DNA of 6,001 nucleotides from assembly GCA_009691315.1 (NCBI GenBank), contig SICT01000068.1, positions 1-6,001 of the forward strand, written 5' to 3'. A program made the translations under genes and the position numbers. The stretch is from Candidatus Uhrbacteria bacterium (GTDB lineage Bacteria; Patescibacteriota; Patescibacteriia; 2-12-FULL-60-25). Position 1 is the first letter of the stretch, and every line of letters starts with the position of its first letter. Below the pieces are notes generated by a model. That model made no database searches. It saw only the letters and a list, made by a program, of their open reading frames with translations, and had not been told where the DNA came from. This document shows, in pieces, positions 1 through 5,151 of the stretch.

Positions 1-1070
1 ATACAATCTGCTCGACGTTGGGGTTGTTGTGTCTTTTTGTAGGACTCATCGATGGGGATCCATTCCCGTTCCCAGACCTCACGCAATTCCTCTCCGTCAC
101 GAGATACCCCGCGTTCTAAACGCAAGACCATTGGCGCTTCCAGCCAAATGCAGAAATCATAAAAATCGATAAATGCCTTTTGCATGCTCCAAACACCCTC
201 CAAGATAATAGTCGCGTCGGGGGGAATACGAATCACTTCGCCAGTGAGCGTTCCATTCTCAAAATCATACAACTGATAAGAAATATTTTTGTCGCCTGTA
301 ATGGCATCGAATACAAGCGTACGGATACGATCCCAATCAAAGTTTGGATTGATGACATTCGTGGATAATACGGGAGTACGCAACTGTGGTGGTCGATAAA
401 AGTCATCAATTCTCACAACGTGGCTTCCAGGGATTTCTTCCTGGAGACAGCTAGCAAACGTCGTTTTGCCAGCGCCACCCCCACCATCAATGGCGATCAA
501 TCTTTGGCGGTGCTTATGTGGCAGATTTGTGATTTTGTTTGCCAGTTCGCGAAAAGTGATGGTTCCGATCAGAGTGAGACGAGAATCAAGTGTCTCCAAA
601 ACTGACTGGACAGTCTCCTGAATATTCTGTCGCTCTGAATCGATTACCGTTCCGTAATCAAACGCGGAAACAAACATGTGTACGGCTCTGGTAGCATCTT
701 CCCCGTATGGTGTTGCTCGTGCTGCATCACGAGCTATACACGTCTCGACGGAGGCCTTGAACGTAAAAACTGCGACATCCTCTCCAAGGAGACGAACAAG
801 TTGGTCGATTTGCTCCTTATGATAAAAGTTCCCATCAACGACAACTGATTTCCCTAAACCATTCGTTCGTTGGGCTTCCGCTGCAATATACTCGTTTGCT
901 ATGAGGAAATTGCTGAGTGGGATGCCTTCACCTTCAACGGCTTTATCTAGACCATTCTGATCGAGGATTTCATCGACCGAAATATAAATGCCACTGATCA
1001 TTTCGGCTACTGCTTTCGCGACTGTGCTTTTTCCGACGCCGAGGGGGCCTCGAATAATGATCGATTTCAT
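1..1070 (-). CDS. Tandem P-loop kinase: AAA_33-like domain fused to a uridine-kinase-like domain (3' end cut by window edge)
   Basis: The frame is open without a stop for 356 codons, from ATG at 1070 to the window edge. Domain 1 (about residues 1-150) begins with Walker A GPLGVGKST (8-16), then a DGNFY segment at 79-83 and CIARD at 111-115, as in AAA_33/zeta-like small-molecule or polynucleotide kinases. A linker of about 40 residues leads to domain 2. This has a second intact Walker A, GGGGAGKTT (196-204), a DDFY motif (222-225), NFDWD (243-247), LEGV (290-293) and an Arg-rich lid from about 320 (SRDGEE, then a Trp/Tyr/Pro stretch ending in RAD), the order found in uridine kinase and phosphoribulokinase relatives. 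Family knowledge predicts ATP-dependent phosphorylation in the cytoplasm; the substrates are unknown. That RAD motif lies near the natural C-terminus, so probably only a few residues are missing. The start overlaps the upstream stop as ATGA, suggesting translational coupling. The kinase folds are secure; the specificity is not. Confidence 0.85.
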   Translation of the reverse strand, partial: MKSIIIRGPLGVGKSTVAKAVAEMISGIYISVDEILDQNGLDKAVEGEGIPLSNFLIANEYIAAEAQRTNGLGKSVVVDGNFYHKEQIDQLVRLLGEDVAVFTFKASVETCIARDAARATPYGEDATRAVHMFVSAFDYGTVIDSERQNIQETVQSVLETLDSRLTLIGTITFRELANKITNLPHKHRQRLIAIDGGGGAGKTTFASCLQEEIPGSHVVRIDDFYRPPQLRTPVLSTNVINPNFDWDRIRTLVFDAITGDKNISYQLYDFENGTLTGEVIRIPPDATIILEGVWSMQKAFIDFYDFCIWLEAPMVLRLERGVSRDGEELREVWEREWIPIDESYKKTQQPQRRADC

Positions 1071-1654
1071 AGGATAGGTTTAACGAGCTTTCTTCTCCCA
1101 AGAAGAATAGCCGCGACAACGGCGAAATTGCAGATAAAAATATAGAACGGATACGCAAGAAGTGGAAGATTATAAACACCGACCGCCAAAAGCCCAAAGA
1201 ATCCACCTGTTCCAGAAAGTGCCCACGTAATCAACGTTTCACTTTCTGGATGCTCATAAGATTTTACAACGGTGAGCCACGCACCCATCGCATCGATCAA
1301 GACGGTTAGGTAAACAGCGACGACGGCGTTATTCGTAAAATACCAAATCAATAACGTTACTGCCGCCGCGACAAGTGTAATCACGTCTCTTTTGAGGAGC
1401 CCTCCGAATCCATAGCGGATAGACAAAAGAAGAACAATAATCACGCCAATTCCCTGAATGCCAGGCAGCCAAAGTGAATGAGTAGCGCCCACGGCAAGTT
1501 GAGTAAAGAAACCCATGGCGGTCAGCACGCTCCAAATCAGCCACGAAGCTCGTTCTGGCTTTGCCGTACCCTTTAGGATAGCGATGATGTAGGGAGGATA
1601 CGAAATGGCGCTGAAGACGCCTGAGAGGATTCCAAGGATGGCGAGAGATGACAT
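1067..1654 (-). CDS. Seven-helix membrane protein with PQ-loop-like internal duplication
   Basis: This 195-residue protein is strongly hydrophobic, with about seven predicted membrane helices near residues 3-26, 36-57, 61-82, 90-106, 109-130, 141-160 and 164-186. Two halves repeat at an offset of 103 residues: K28, P33, E34 and W41 in the first half match K131, P136, E137 and W144 in the second. With YPPYI (19-23) this recalls PQ-loop/SWEET-type 3+1+3 helix proteins, which carry sugars or other small solutes or act as membrane receptors; that family link is inferred by eye. I chose ATG at 1654, 8 bp after the stop of the preceding gene. A TTG at 1660 would add two residues. Neither has a convincing ribosome-binding site. 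The stop overlaps the kinase start by 4 bp (ATGA). The last residues are basic (RRKLVK), which would favour a cytoplasmic C-terminus. Confidence 0.8.
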   Translation of the reverse strand: MSSLAILGILSGVFSAISYPPYIIAILKGTAKPERASWLIWSVLTAMGFFTQLAVGATHSLWLPGIQGIGVIIVLLLSIRYGFGGLLKRDVITLVAAAVTLLIWYFTNNAVVAVYLTVLIDAMGAWLTVVKSYEHPESETLITWALSGTGGFFGLLAVGVYNLPLLAYPFYIFICNFAVVAAILLGRRKLVKPIL

Positions 1655-1662
1655 ATTCAACG

Positions 1663-2244
1663 CTATTTGTTGATGGGACGCTCCTTCAATACAGAGGCGA
1701 ATGCGACCAGCTCGTCCACCAGTCGAACGGCACGATCTTTGATTTCTTGCTCTTCAAGTTCGAAACCATCAGCAATTTCGTTGTAATCTTTTTCGCCTGT
1801 CCCAATTTGGGATTGCAGGACGTATCCATACAAAGCACGAACAACCAATCGCAGATGTTCGCATGGATGAGCACCGTTTCTCATTCCTCCGTTGCTAACG
1901 AGTCCAACGGGTTTATTTTTCAACGCATCATACGGTAGATTATCGAGCGCGTTTTTGAGCACGCCAGAATAGGAGCCATGGTACAGCGGTGATCCAAGAA
2001 TAATCCCATCCGCAGCGACGACAGCTCCGTTCAGAGCTTTAACGTTTTCGTTCGGCGTTTGTGTTGGGTCTTTGTGAAATTCTGGAATCACGAACGATAG
2101 TGGCCTTGTAAGAAGATCCCAAAATTCAACTTCGACATCCCGATCGATCAAGAGTGCTTCGCAGTACTTGAGTAAGGCACGGGTGTGAGATTTTTTTGCA
2201 ATACTGCCGCAAATGATAAGTATTTTCATATTGTCGTTATTCAT
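1663..2244 (-). CDS. NADPH-dependent FMN reductase family flavoprotein
   Basis: This 193-residue protein has a flavodoxin-like fold. It opens with the phosphate-binding loop after beta strand 1 (KILIICGS at 7-14, then S19 and T21). The family signature GSPLYHG...SG.LKNALD lies at 84-101, and a SNGG segment at 117-120 precedes the helix that usually completes the flavin site. These features are typical of the FMN_red family (SsuE, chromate and azo reductase relatives), which reduces FMN, quinones or xenobiotics with NAD(P)H in the cytosol. The length is normal for the family. ATG at 2244 overlaps the end of the transporter gene by 8 bp and has a GAGG 12 nt upstream. ATG at 2229, giving MKILIICGS directly, is an alternative. 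A longer frame from a TTG at 2304 would run deep into the transporter and was not used. Substrate unknown; a redox or detoxification role is inferred. Confidence 0.88.
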   Translation of the reverse strand: MNNDNMKILIICGSIAKKSHTRALLKYCEALLIDRDVEVEFWDLLTRPLSFVIPEFHKDPTQTPNENVKALNGAVVAADGIILGSPLYHGSYSGVLKNALDNLPYDALKNKPVGLVSNGGMRNGAHPCEHLRLVVRALYGYVLQSQIGTGEKDYNEIADGFELEEQEIKDRAVRLVDELVAFASVLKERPINK

Positions 2245-3460
2245 TAAATTTGAGTTCCTCGCCCTCAATGTTTGCCACTTTGTATGTACAACCGCAACGA
2301 ACAAGAAGGTAGTATCCGATCAAAATTCCGATCAGAAGATAGACGCCTTGCAGTACTAATGAAATTTGCGTACCAAAAACCCCGACCGTGACACCCAGAA
2401 TCCAAGTGGCAAAGATTTGGAAAAATCTTCGAATGAAAGAGATCCCAGATAACACCGTGGTACGAATTGAGGACTTGGTACGGGTGTTGATGTAGTCAGA
2501 AACAATCGGTGCCTGCAGGTTGTAAAGCCCATTCAGTAGAATGAAGAGCCCAACCAAGAAAATCGGATGCACTAACATTGCCATCAAGATATAGGCAGCG
2601 CTGAGAATGAGATTCAATGAGAGTAAGATTTTTTCCAAGCTGAAATGTCTTTCAAGAATATATACATTCCTCGTGGCGATGGTGTTCAAGAGCGCTCCAA
2701 TCGACAAGGCCGCCCCCACCCAAAAAGCAGGGACATGATTGATGGCGAAATATGGTTGATAAACAGCTTGGACGAAATACTCTCCAGTAAGAGTTAGCGC
2801 CCCGACGACGGTTAAAATAAAAATGGTTTTATTGTGTCGAATGAGAAAGAAACTCCGTTTCAAAAGCGAGAACATTCCTGCCCCTTCCGCAGGGTCAGCA
2901 ATCGTTGCCTTGAAATCCTTTAGAAATAAAGATGCAGCACCCGTAACCGCAATACAAAAAATGGTAAAAATGATGAGCGGAACAAAGGCTTGCTCTCCAA
3001 AGCGTTGATAGACAACGCCTGCTATGGCTGGCGAAATAATAAATCCAATCTGTTCATTCCCCAAAAACCGCCCGTATACTTTCTGAAAGTTTTGTTTGCC
3101 TGAATGCTTCACGGACTCAAATAAAAGCGCCTCTTCACTGCCGCTCAAAAATGAGCCTGCCAGACCTCGAACCGCATAAGCTACAAATAAACCGACGGTC
3201 GTCGGAAATATAAGCACCAGAGCAATGCCAGACGCCTCAAGAAAATAACCGATCAACATCGAGGCTTTTTGACCAAAACGGTCGGCAAAAATCCCCGTCG
3301 GAACTTCCCCAATAAAAATAAACAACGAGTAGAACACCTGAGAGATCACGATCGCTGACAGGGAGATGTGTTGAGCTAACAGGAAAAACGTGAAAATCGG
3401 GATGTAGAAATACAATCCCTTCAAAAAACCAATCGCCGAAAAAATTCTTAAATTTCGCAT
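2237..3460 (-). CDS. Major facilitator superfamily (MFS) transporter, probable exporter
   Basis: This 407-residue polytopic membrane protein has about 12 hydrophobic segments in two six-helix halves, joined by a polar loop around residues 186-205. The MFS motif A, GIFADRFGQK, is at 56-65 in the TM2-TM3 loop, preceded by GEVPTG (51-56). A GSEEALLFES stretch at 106-115 resembles one seen in a group of drug-efflux-like MFS proteins. Family knowledge predicts proton-coupled transport of a small molecule across the cytoplasmic membrane. Direction and substrate cannot be read from sequence; export is inferred from the resemblance to drug efflux members and from the enzyme-rich neighbourhood. ATG at 3460 is 3 bp after the preceding stop, with no clear ribosome-binding site, so it probably depends on translational coupling. 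Its end overlaps the flavoprotein gene by 8 bp (ATGAATAA). Confidence 0.9.
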   Translation of the reverse strand: MRNLRIFSAIGFLKGLYFYIPIFTFFLLAQHISLSAIVISQVFYSLFIFIGEVPTGIFADRFGQKASMLIGYFLEASGIALVLIFPTTVGLFVAYAVRGLAGSFLSGSEEALLFESVKHSGKQNFQKVYGRFLGNEQIGFIISPAIAGVVYQRFGEQAFVPLIIFTIFCIAVTGAASLFLKDFKATIADPAEGAGMFSLLKRSFFLIRHNKTIFILTVVGALTLTGEYFVQAVYQPYFAINHVPAFWVGAALSIGALLNTIATRNVYILERHFSLEKILLSLNLILSAAYILMAMLVHPIFLVGLFILLNGLYNLQAPIVSDYINTRTKSSIRTTVLSGISFIRRFFQIFATWILGVTVGVFGTQISLVLQGVYLLIGILIGYYLLVRCGCTYKVANIEGEELKFNE

Positions 3461-3463
3461 AAC

Positions 3464-3817
3464 TTATGCTTGATCGTAAAACGTCGGCCAATCTGCCTGT
3501 TCCTTTGGAAGACCAATGGAGATCGCCCACACCTTTGCCTCTTCGTCGATCACAGGATTGTTGATTCGATAGATCCGATCAGCAAAAATAATAGCTGTCG
3601 TTTTTTCGTTCGGAAACTTCACATCGACATAATTGTATGGAGCGTTGAGATGCTTTTGTACGACCGTTGCAAACTCACCTACTTGATCAGCAGGAACCGT
3701 CACCGTTACGTCCTCATCAGCTTCCTCTTTTTGGTATGTAAATCCCCCCTGCTCAAGTGCTTGCTTGAGCTCGGCGTAATCGTTCATTGTCCTTTCGAGA
3801 ATGTAGGCATTATTCAT
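3464..3817 (-). CDS. Hypothetical small acidic protein
   Basis: I do not recognise a family for this 117-residue soluble protein. It has a predicted helix near residues 10-25 (TMNDYAELKQALEQGGF), an acidic stretch EEADEDVTVTVP, then alternating strand-like segments and a Trp-containing tail (VWAISIGLP, then DWPTFYDQA at the end). It has no signal peptide, membrane segment or cysteines. The start is uncertain: ATG at 3817 sits 11 bp after the upstream stop with a purine-rich AAGAAAG 7 nt upstream, while ATG at 3787 has AAAGG almost touching it and would give 107 residues. The frame extends to a TTG at 3847, which would overlap the upstream gene and looks unlikely. Position between two genes of the same strand, with gaps of 11 and 3 bp, supports a real gene in the operon. 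It may be a small partner of the cysteine enzyme or the transporter; that is speculation. Confidence 0.7.
   Translation of the reverse strand: MNNAYILERTMNDYAELKQALEQGGFTYQKEEADEDVTVTVPADQVGEFATVVQKHLNAPYNYVDVKFPNEKTTAIIFADRIYRINNPVIDEEAKVWAISIGLPKEQADWPTFYDQA
3751..3770 (-). repeat. Perfect 7-bp inverted repeat with 6-nt loop, possible hairpin in the 117-aa gene
   Basis: GCTCAAG (3751-3757) and CTTGAGC (3764-3770) are exact reverse complements around a 6-nt loop. It lies about 50 nt into the 117-aa gene, close enough to the start to affect translation, but a repeat of this size can arise by chance in coding sequence. Confidence 0.4.
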
Positions 3818-3828
3818 AAATGACTTTC

Positions 3829-4305
3829 TTATTTCTGACGATCCCAAGCGTTCTTGAGAATGACGTATCGCTGAAAACGCTTGGGGTGTTCCGATGCTCC
3901 GTGATCGGATTCAATTTCTTTTTCGATATACCTCAACCCCTTCGCCTCAAGCTCGCTCGCCGTTCCGATGAGGATTTTTTCGGAGATTGATGCGGCTTGG
4001 TCTGCTGTAGGATCAACGATTATCGAACTAGTCCCTGAACCAACCTGCAACCAACCGTGATCTCGAATGACAATCTCGCCATTCGTTGACTGTAGCTGCC
4101 CACTCACGATGAAAATCTGTTTGTCTGGAAACTTGTCGTGCAGAACATCCATGAGCACAAGACAGGTGACGGCACATTGTCCACCTGAAATATTTGCGCC
4201 GTAGTTTTTGATCTCTGGGACTTTGTACGCACTTTCCTTGCTCCAACATGGCTCGATAGAAGTACGGAAAGCTCGGACGATAGACGCAAGGTTATTTAGA
4301 TTCAT
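3829..4305 (-). CDS. Small protein with transglutaminase/cysteine-protease-like Cys-His-Asp motifs
   Basis: This 158-residue soluble protein shows three short conserved-looking motifs in the order expected of a papain/transglutaminase fold: GGQCAVT with C44 at a predicted helix start, DHGWLQV with H83 on a strand, and IVDPTADQ with D98 on the next strand. C44, H83 and D98 would form the catalytic triad, and Q43 may help form the oxyanion hole. Enzymes of this fold hydrolyse or transfer acyl groups at amide or thioester bonds. I do not know the exact family, and the core is small (typical papain-fold domains are larger), so the call is by motif only. There is no signal peptide, so it should be cytoplasmic. 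ATG at 4305 overlaps the Nudix stop as ATGA. A perfect inverted repeat lies in its last codons (3843-3885). Confidence 0.72.
   Translation of the reverse strand: MNLNNLASIVRAFRTSIEPCWSKESAYKVPEIKNYGANISGGQCAVTCLVLMDVLHDKFPDKQIFIVSGQLQSTNGEIVIRDHGWLQVGSGTSSIIVDPTADQAASISEKILIGTASELEAKGLRYIEKEIESDHGASEHPKRFQRYVILKNAWDRQK
3843..3885 (-). repeat. Perfect 10-bp inverted repeat, possible RNA hairpin inside the operon
   Basis: CCCAAGCGTT at 3843-3852 is the exact reverse complement of AACGCTTGGG at 3876-3885, with a 23-nt loop. It can extend by a G-T and an A-T pair. It lies in the last codons of the cysteine-enzyme gene, 14 nt before its stop codon ends. There is no U-run after it, so it is not a typical intrinsic terminator; an mRNA-stability or processing element is possible. 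Confidence 0.6.
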
Positions 4306-4865
4306 ACCGCAGATTTTTCAAGCCAGTCCCGAATAATTTGCTGGAGTTCGAGGGTGCACCCGTTGCACCAGCGTTCAGGGTTCTTTTCCTGATCGCTCCA
4401 GTATTCTTCCATGTTCATCCATTTCGCTTCCGTCACCTCGTTGTCGGAAAAGTGAAGATCCGACGGCTGGCCGTTGAAGCGCACAGCGTAGAACTCATAT
4501 TGCACTTTCTTTACGTCATCCCGTCCTCTATCGATAAAATAAAAATCCTCAAGCGGTCTGCTGACACCCGCCTCCTCTTCAAGTTCCCGTTGGGCCGATT
4601 CCTTGATCGAAATCCCTGCCGCCACATGGCCTCCAAAATACGTTTGCCATTTTCCTGGATTACCCGAGAGACCATCCGCACGCTTCGAACACATCAACTG
4701 ACCTTGGTCGTTGACAAGCCACACCTTGCTTGTGGCGTACCACCAACGTGGTGGCAGTTCTTTTACTTCCGATCTTGTGCGTACTACAGTCGGCGTTCCG
4801 TGTTCATCGAAACACTGTAGAAGCTCATTTTGTGGTTCAGTAGGGTGATTCATAGTCATTTTCAT
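4302..4865 (-). CDS. Nudix hydrolase
   Basis: This 187-residue protein has the Nudix box at about 79-101. It starts GGHVAAG, continues to RELEEEAGV and includes the metal-binding residues R93, E94, E97 and E98. The first Glu of the consensus (G-x5-E-x7-REUxEExGU) is replaced by I85, although the catalytic glutamates are present. The N-terminal part (ELLQCFDEHGTPT, then KVWLVNDQGQLMCSKR at 47-62) resembles the YfcD/IPP-isomerase-like branch of Nudix proteins. The family cleaves nucleoside diphosphates linked to another moiety; members of the YfcD/Idi-like branch are often of unknown substrate. C-terminal WCNGCTLELQQ contains two cysteines, C167 and C170, in a CxxC-like arrangement; a metal site is possible but unproven. 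ATG at 4865 was chosen because it is the most upstream, but 4859 and 4853 are also possible, and no strong ribosome-binding site separates them. The gene follows the HTH gene by 15 bp. Confidence 0.9.
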   Translation of the reverse strand: MKMTMNHPTEPQNELLQCFDEHGTPTVVRTRSEVKELPPRWWYATSKVWLVNDQGQLMCSKRADGLSGNPGKWQTYFGGHVAAGISIKESAQRELEEEAGVSRPLEDFYFIDRGRDDVKKVQYEFYAVRFNGQPSDLHFSDNEVTEAKWMNMEEYWSDQEKNPERWCNGCTLELQQIIRDWLEKSAV

Positions 4866-4880
4866 TCTTGTATTGCGAAC

Positions 4881-5069
4881 TCAAGCACCTTTTCTTTCCA
4901 GCAGCTTGAGTACGTCCTGCTTCTTGTATCTCCGATCTTTTCGTGCGCCGAATCTGATAGCTGGGAGAATTCCTTTGGCATCCCACTGCCGCAACGTGTT
5001 CGGGTGCACGTTCAGCAGGTCGCACACCTGACGAAGCGTGAGGATGTCTGGCAGAGATTTAGTATCCAT
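4881..5069 (-). CDS. MerR/excisionase-type HTH DNA-binding protein
   Basis: This 62-residue protein is essentially one helix-turn-helix domain. LTLRQVCDLLNVHPNTLRQW (10-29) forms the helix-turn-helix, followed by a wing with the signature G33-I-L-P36, R39, then RRY (46-48) and a last helix QDVLKLLER. This is the pattern of HTH_17/MerR-like excisionase domains. Such single-domain proteins are either excisionases of mobile elements or small transcriptional regulators. As the first gene of an eight-gene operon next to a divergent promoter, it is probably a local regulator; no integrase is in the window. ATG at 5069 has an AAGG Shine-Dalgarno 5 nt upstream (5075-5078), the clearest in the operon. 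Confidence 0.88.
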   Translation of the reverse strand: MDTKSLPDILTLRQVCDLLNVHPNTLRQWDAKGILPAIRFGARKDRRYKKQDVLKLLERKGA

Positions 5070-5074
5070 AAAGG

Positions 5075-5078
5075 CCTT
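5075..5078 (-). promoter_or_regulatory. Shine-Dalgarno site of the HTH gene
   Basis: AAGG on the minus strand lies 5 nt before ATG 5069. It sits inside the 8-bp palindrome AAGGCCTT (5071-5078), so a DNA- or RNA-level control at this spot is conceivable. It fixes the HTH start; the other operon genes have weaker sites. Confidence 0.5.
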
Positions 5079-5110
5079 GATTCCTGACTTACCATTAGTT
5101 ACTATATACT
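5077..5110 (+). promoter_or_regulatory. Putative sigma-70-type promoter for the rightward gene
   Basis: TTGATT at 5077-5082 is followed after 17 bp by TACTAT (5100-5105). An overlapping TATACT at 5105-5110 is a closer -10 match (5 of 6) but lacks a good -35 at 17 bp. Transcription would start about 30-40 nt ahead of ATG 5152. Read by eye; no transcript data. Confidence 0.45.
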
Positions 5111-5133
5111 ACATCAGATCACTGGGTGCGCAA
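5101..5133 (-). promoter_or_regulatory. Putative promoter for the leftward operon
   Basis: On the minus strand TATAGT at 5106-5101 matches the -10 consensus in 5 of 6 positions and lies about 31 nt ahead of the HTH start codon. The best -35 candidate, TTGCGC (5133-5128), is 21 bp away, which is too far for a strong promoter, so activation by a regulator may be needed. It shares bases with the rightward -10 region. Confidence 0.4.
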
Positions 5134-5151
5134 AATGATTATTACACATCT

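Larger units (their letters stand above)
1..5069 (-). other. Probable eight-gene operon
   Basis: All eight minus-strand genes are separated by at most 15 bp: +15, -4, +11, +3, -8, +8 and -4 from first to last. There is no terminator-like hairpin followed by a T-run between them, and the only plausible promoter lies upstream of the HTH gene. Overlapping starts and stops (ATGA twice, ATGAATAA once) suggest coupled translation of a single transcript. Confidence 0.75.

Noticed and set aside
1800..1812. Near-palindrome TCCCAATTTGGGA in the flavoprotein gene
   Set aside because: It has a single central base and therefore no hairpin loop, and it lies mid-gene with no promoter nearby; probably chance.
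2245..2304. TTG-started extension of the flavoprotein by 20 residues
   Set aside because: It would overlap the transporter gene by about 68 bp, and the family begins at the KILIICGS strand.
2412..2429. AAGATTT/AAATCTT inverted repeat inside the transporter
   Set aside because: It is a short AT-rich stem within codons for a Phe-rich helix, easily explained by codon content; no adjacent T-run or regulatory context.
3470..3823. A 117-codon open frame on the plus strand
   Set aside because: It is fully antisense to the minus-strand 117-aa gene, which fits the operon spacing; its translation has no recognisable features.
3818..3847. TTG-started extension of the 117-aa protein
   Set aside because: It would overlap the upstream gene by 19 bp with a rare start codon, and a nearby ATG fits the operon spacing better.
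4338..4820. A 160-codon open frame on the plus strand
   Set aside because: It lies antisense to the Nudix gene, whose motifs are clear; the plus-strand translation shows no domain and looks like a shadow of the real frame.
4881..5069. Reading the HTH protein as an excisionase of an integrated element
   Set aside because: No integrase, attachment-site repeats or other mobile genes are visible in the window; its position at the head of an operon fits a regulator better.
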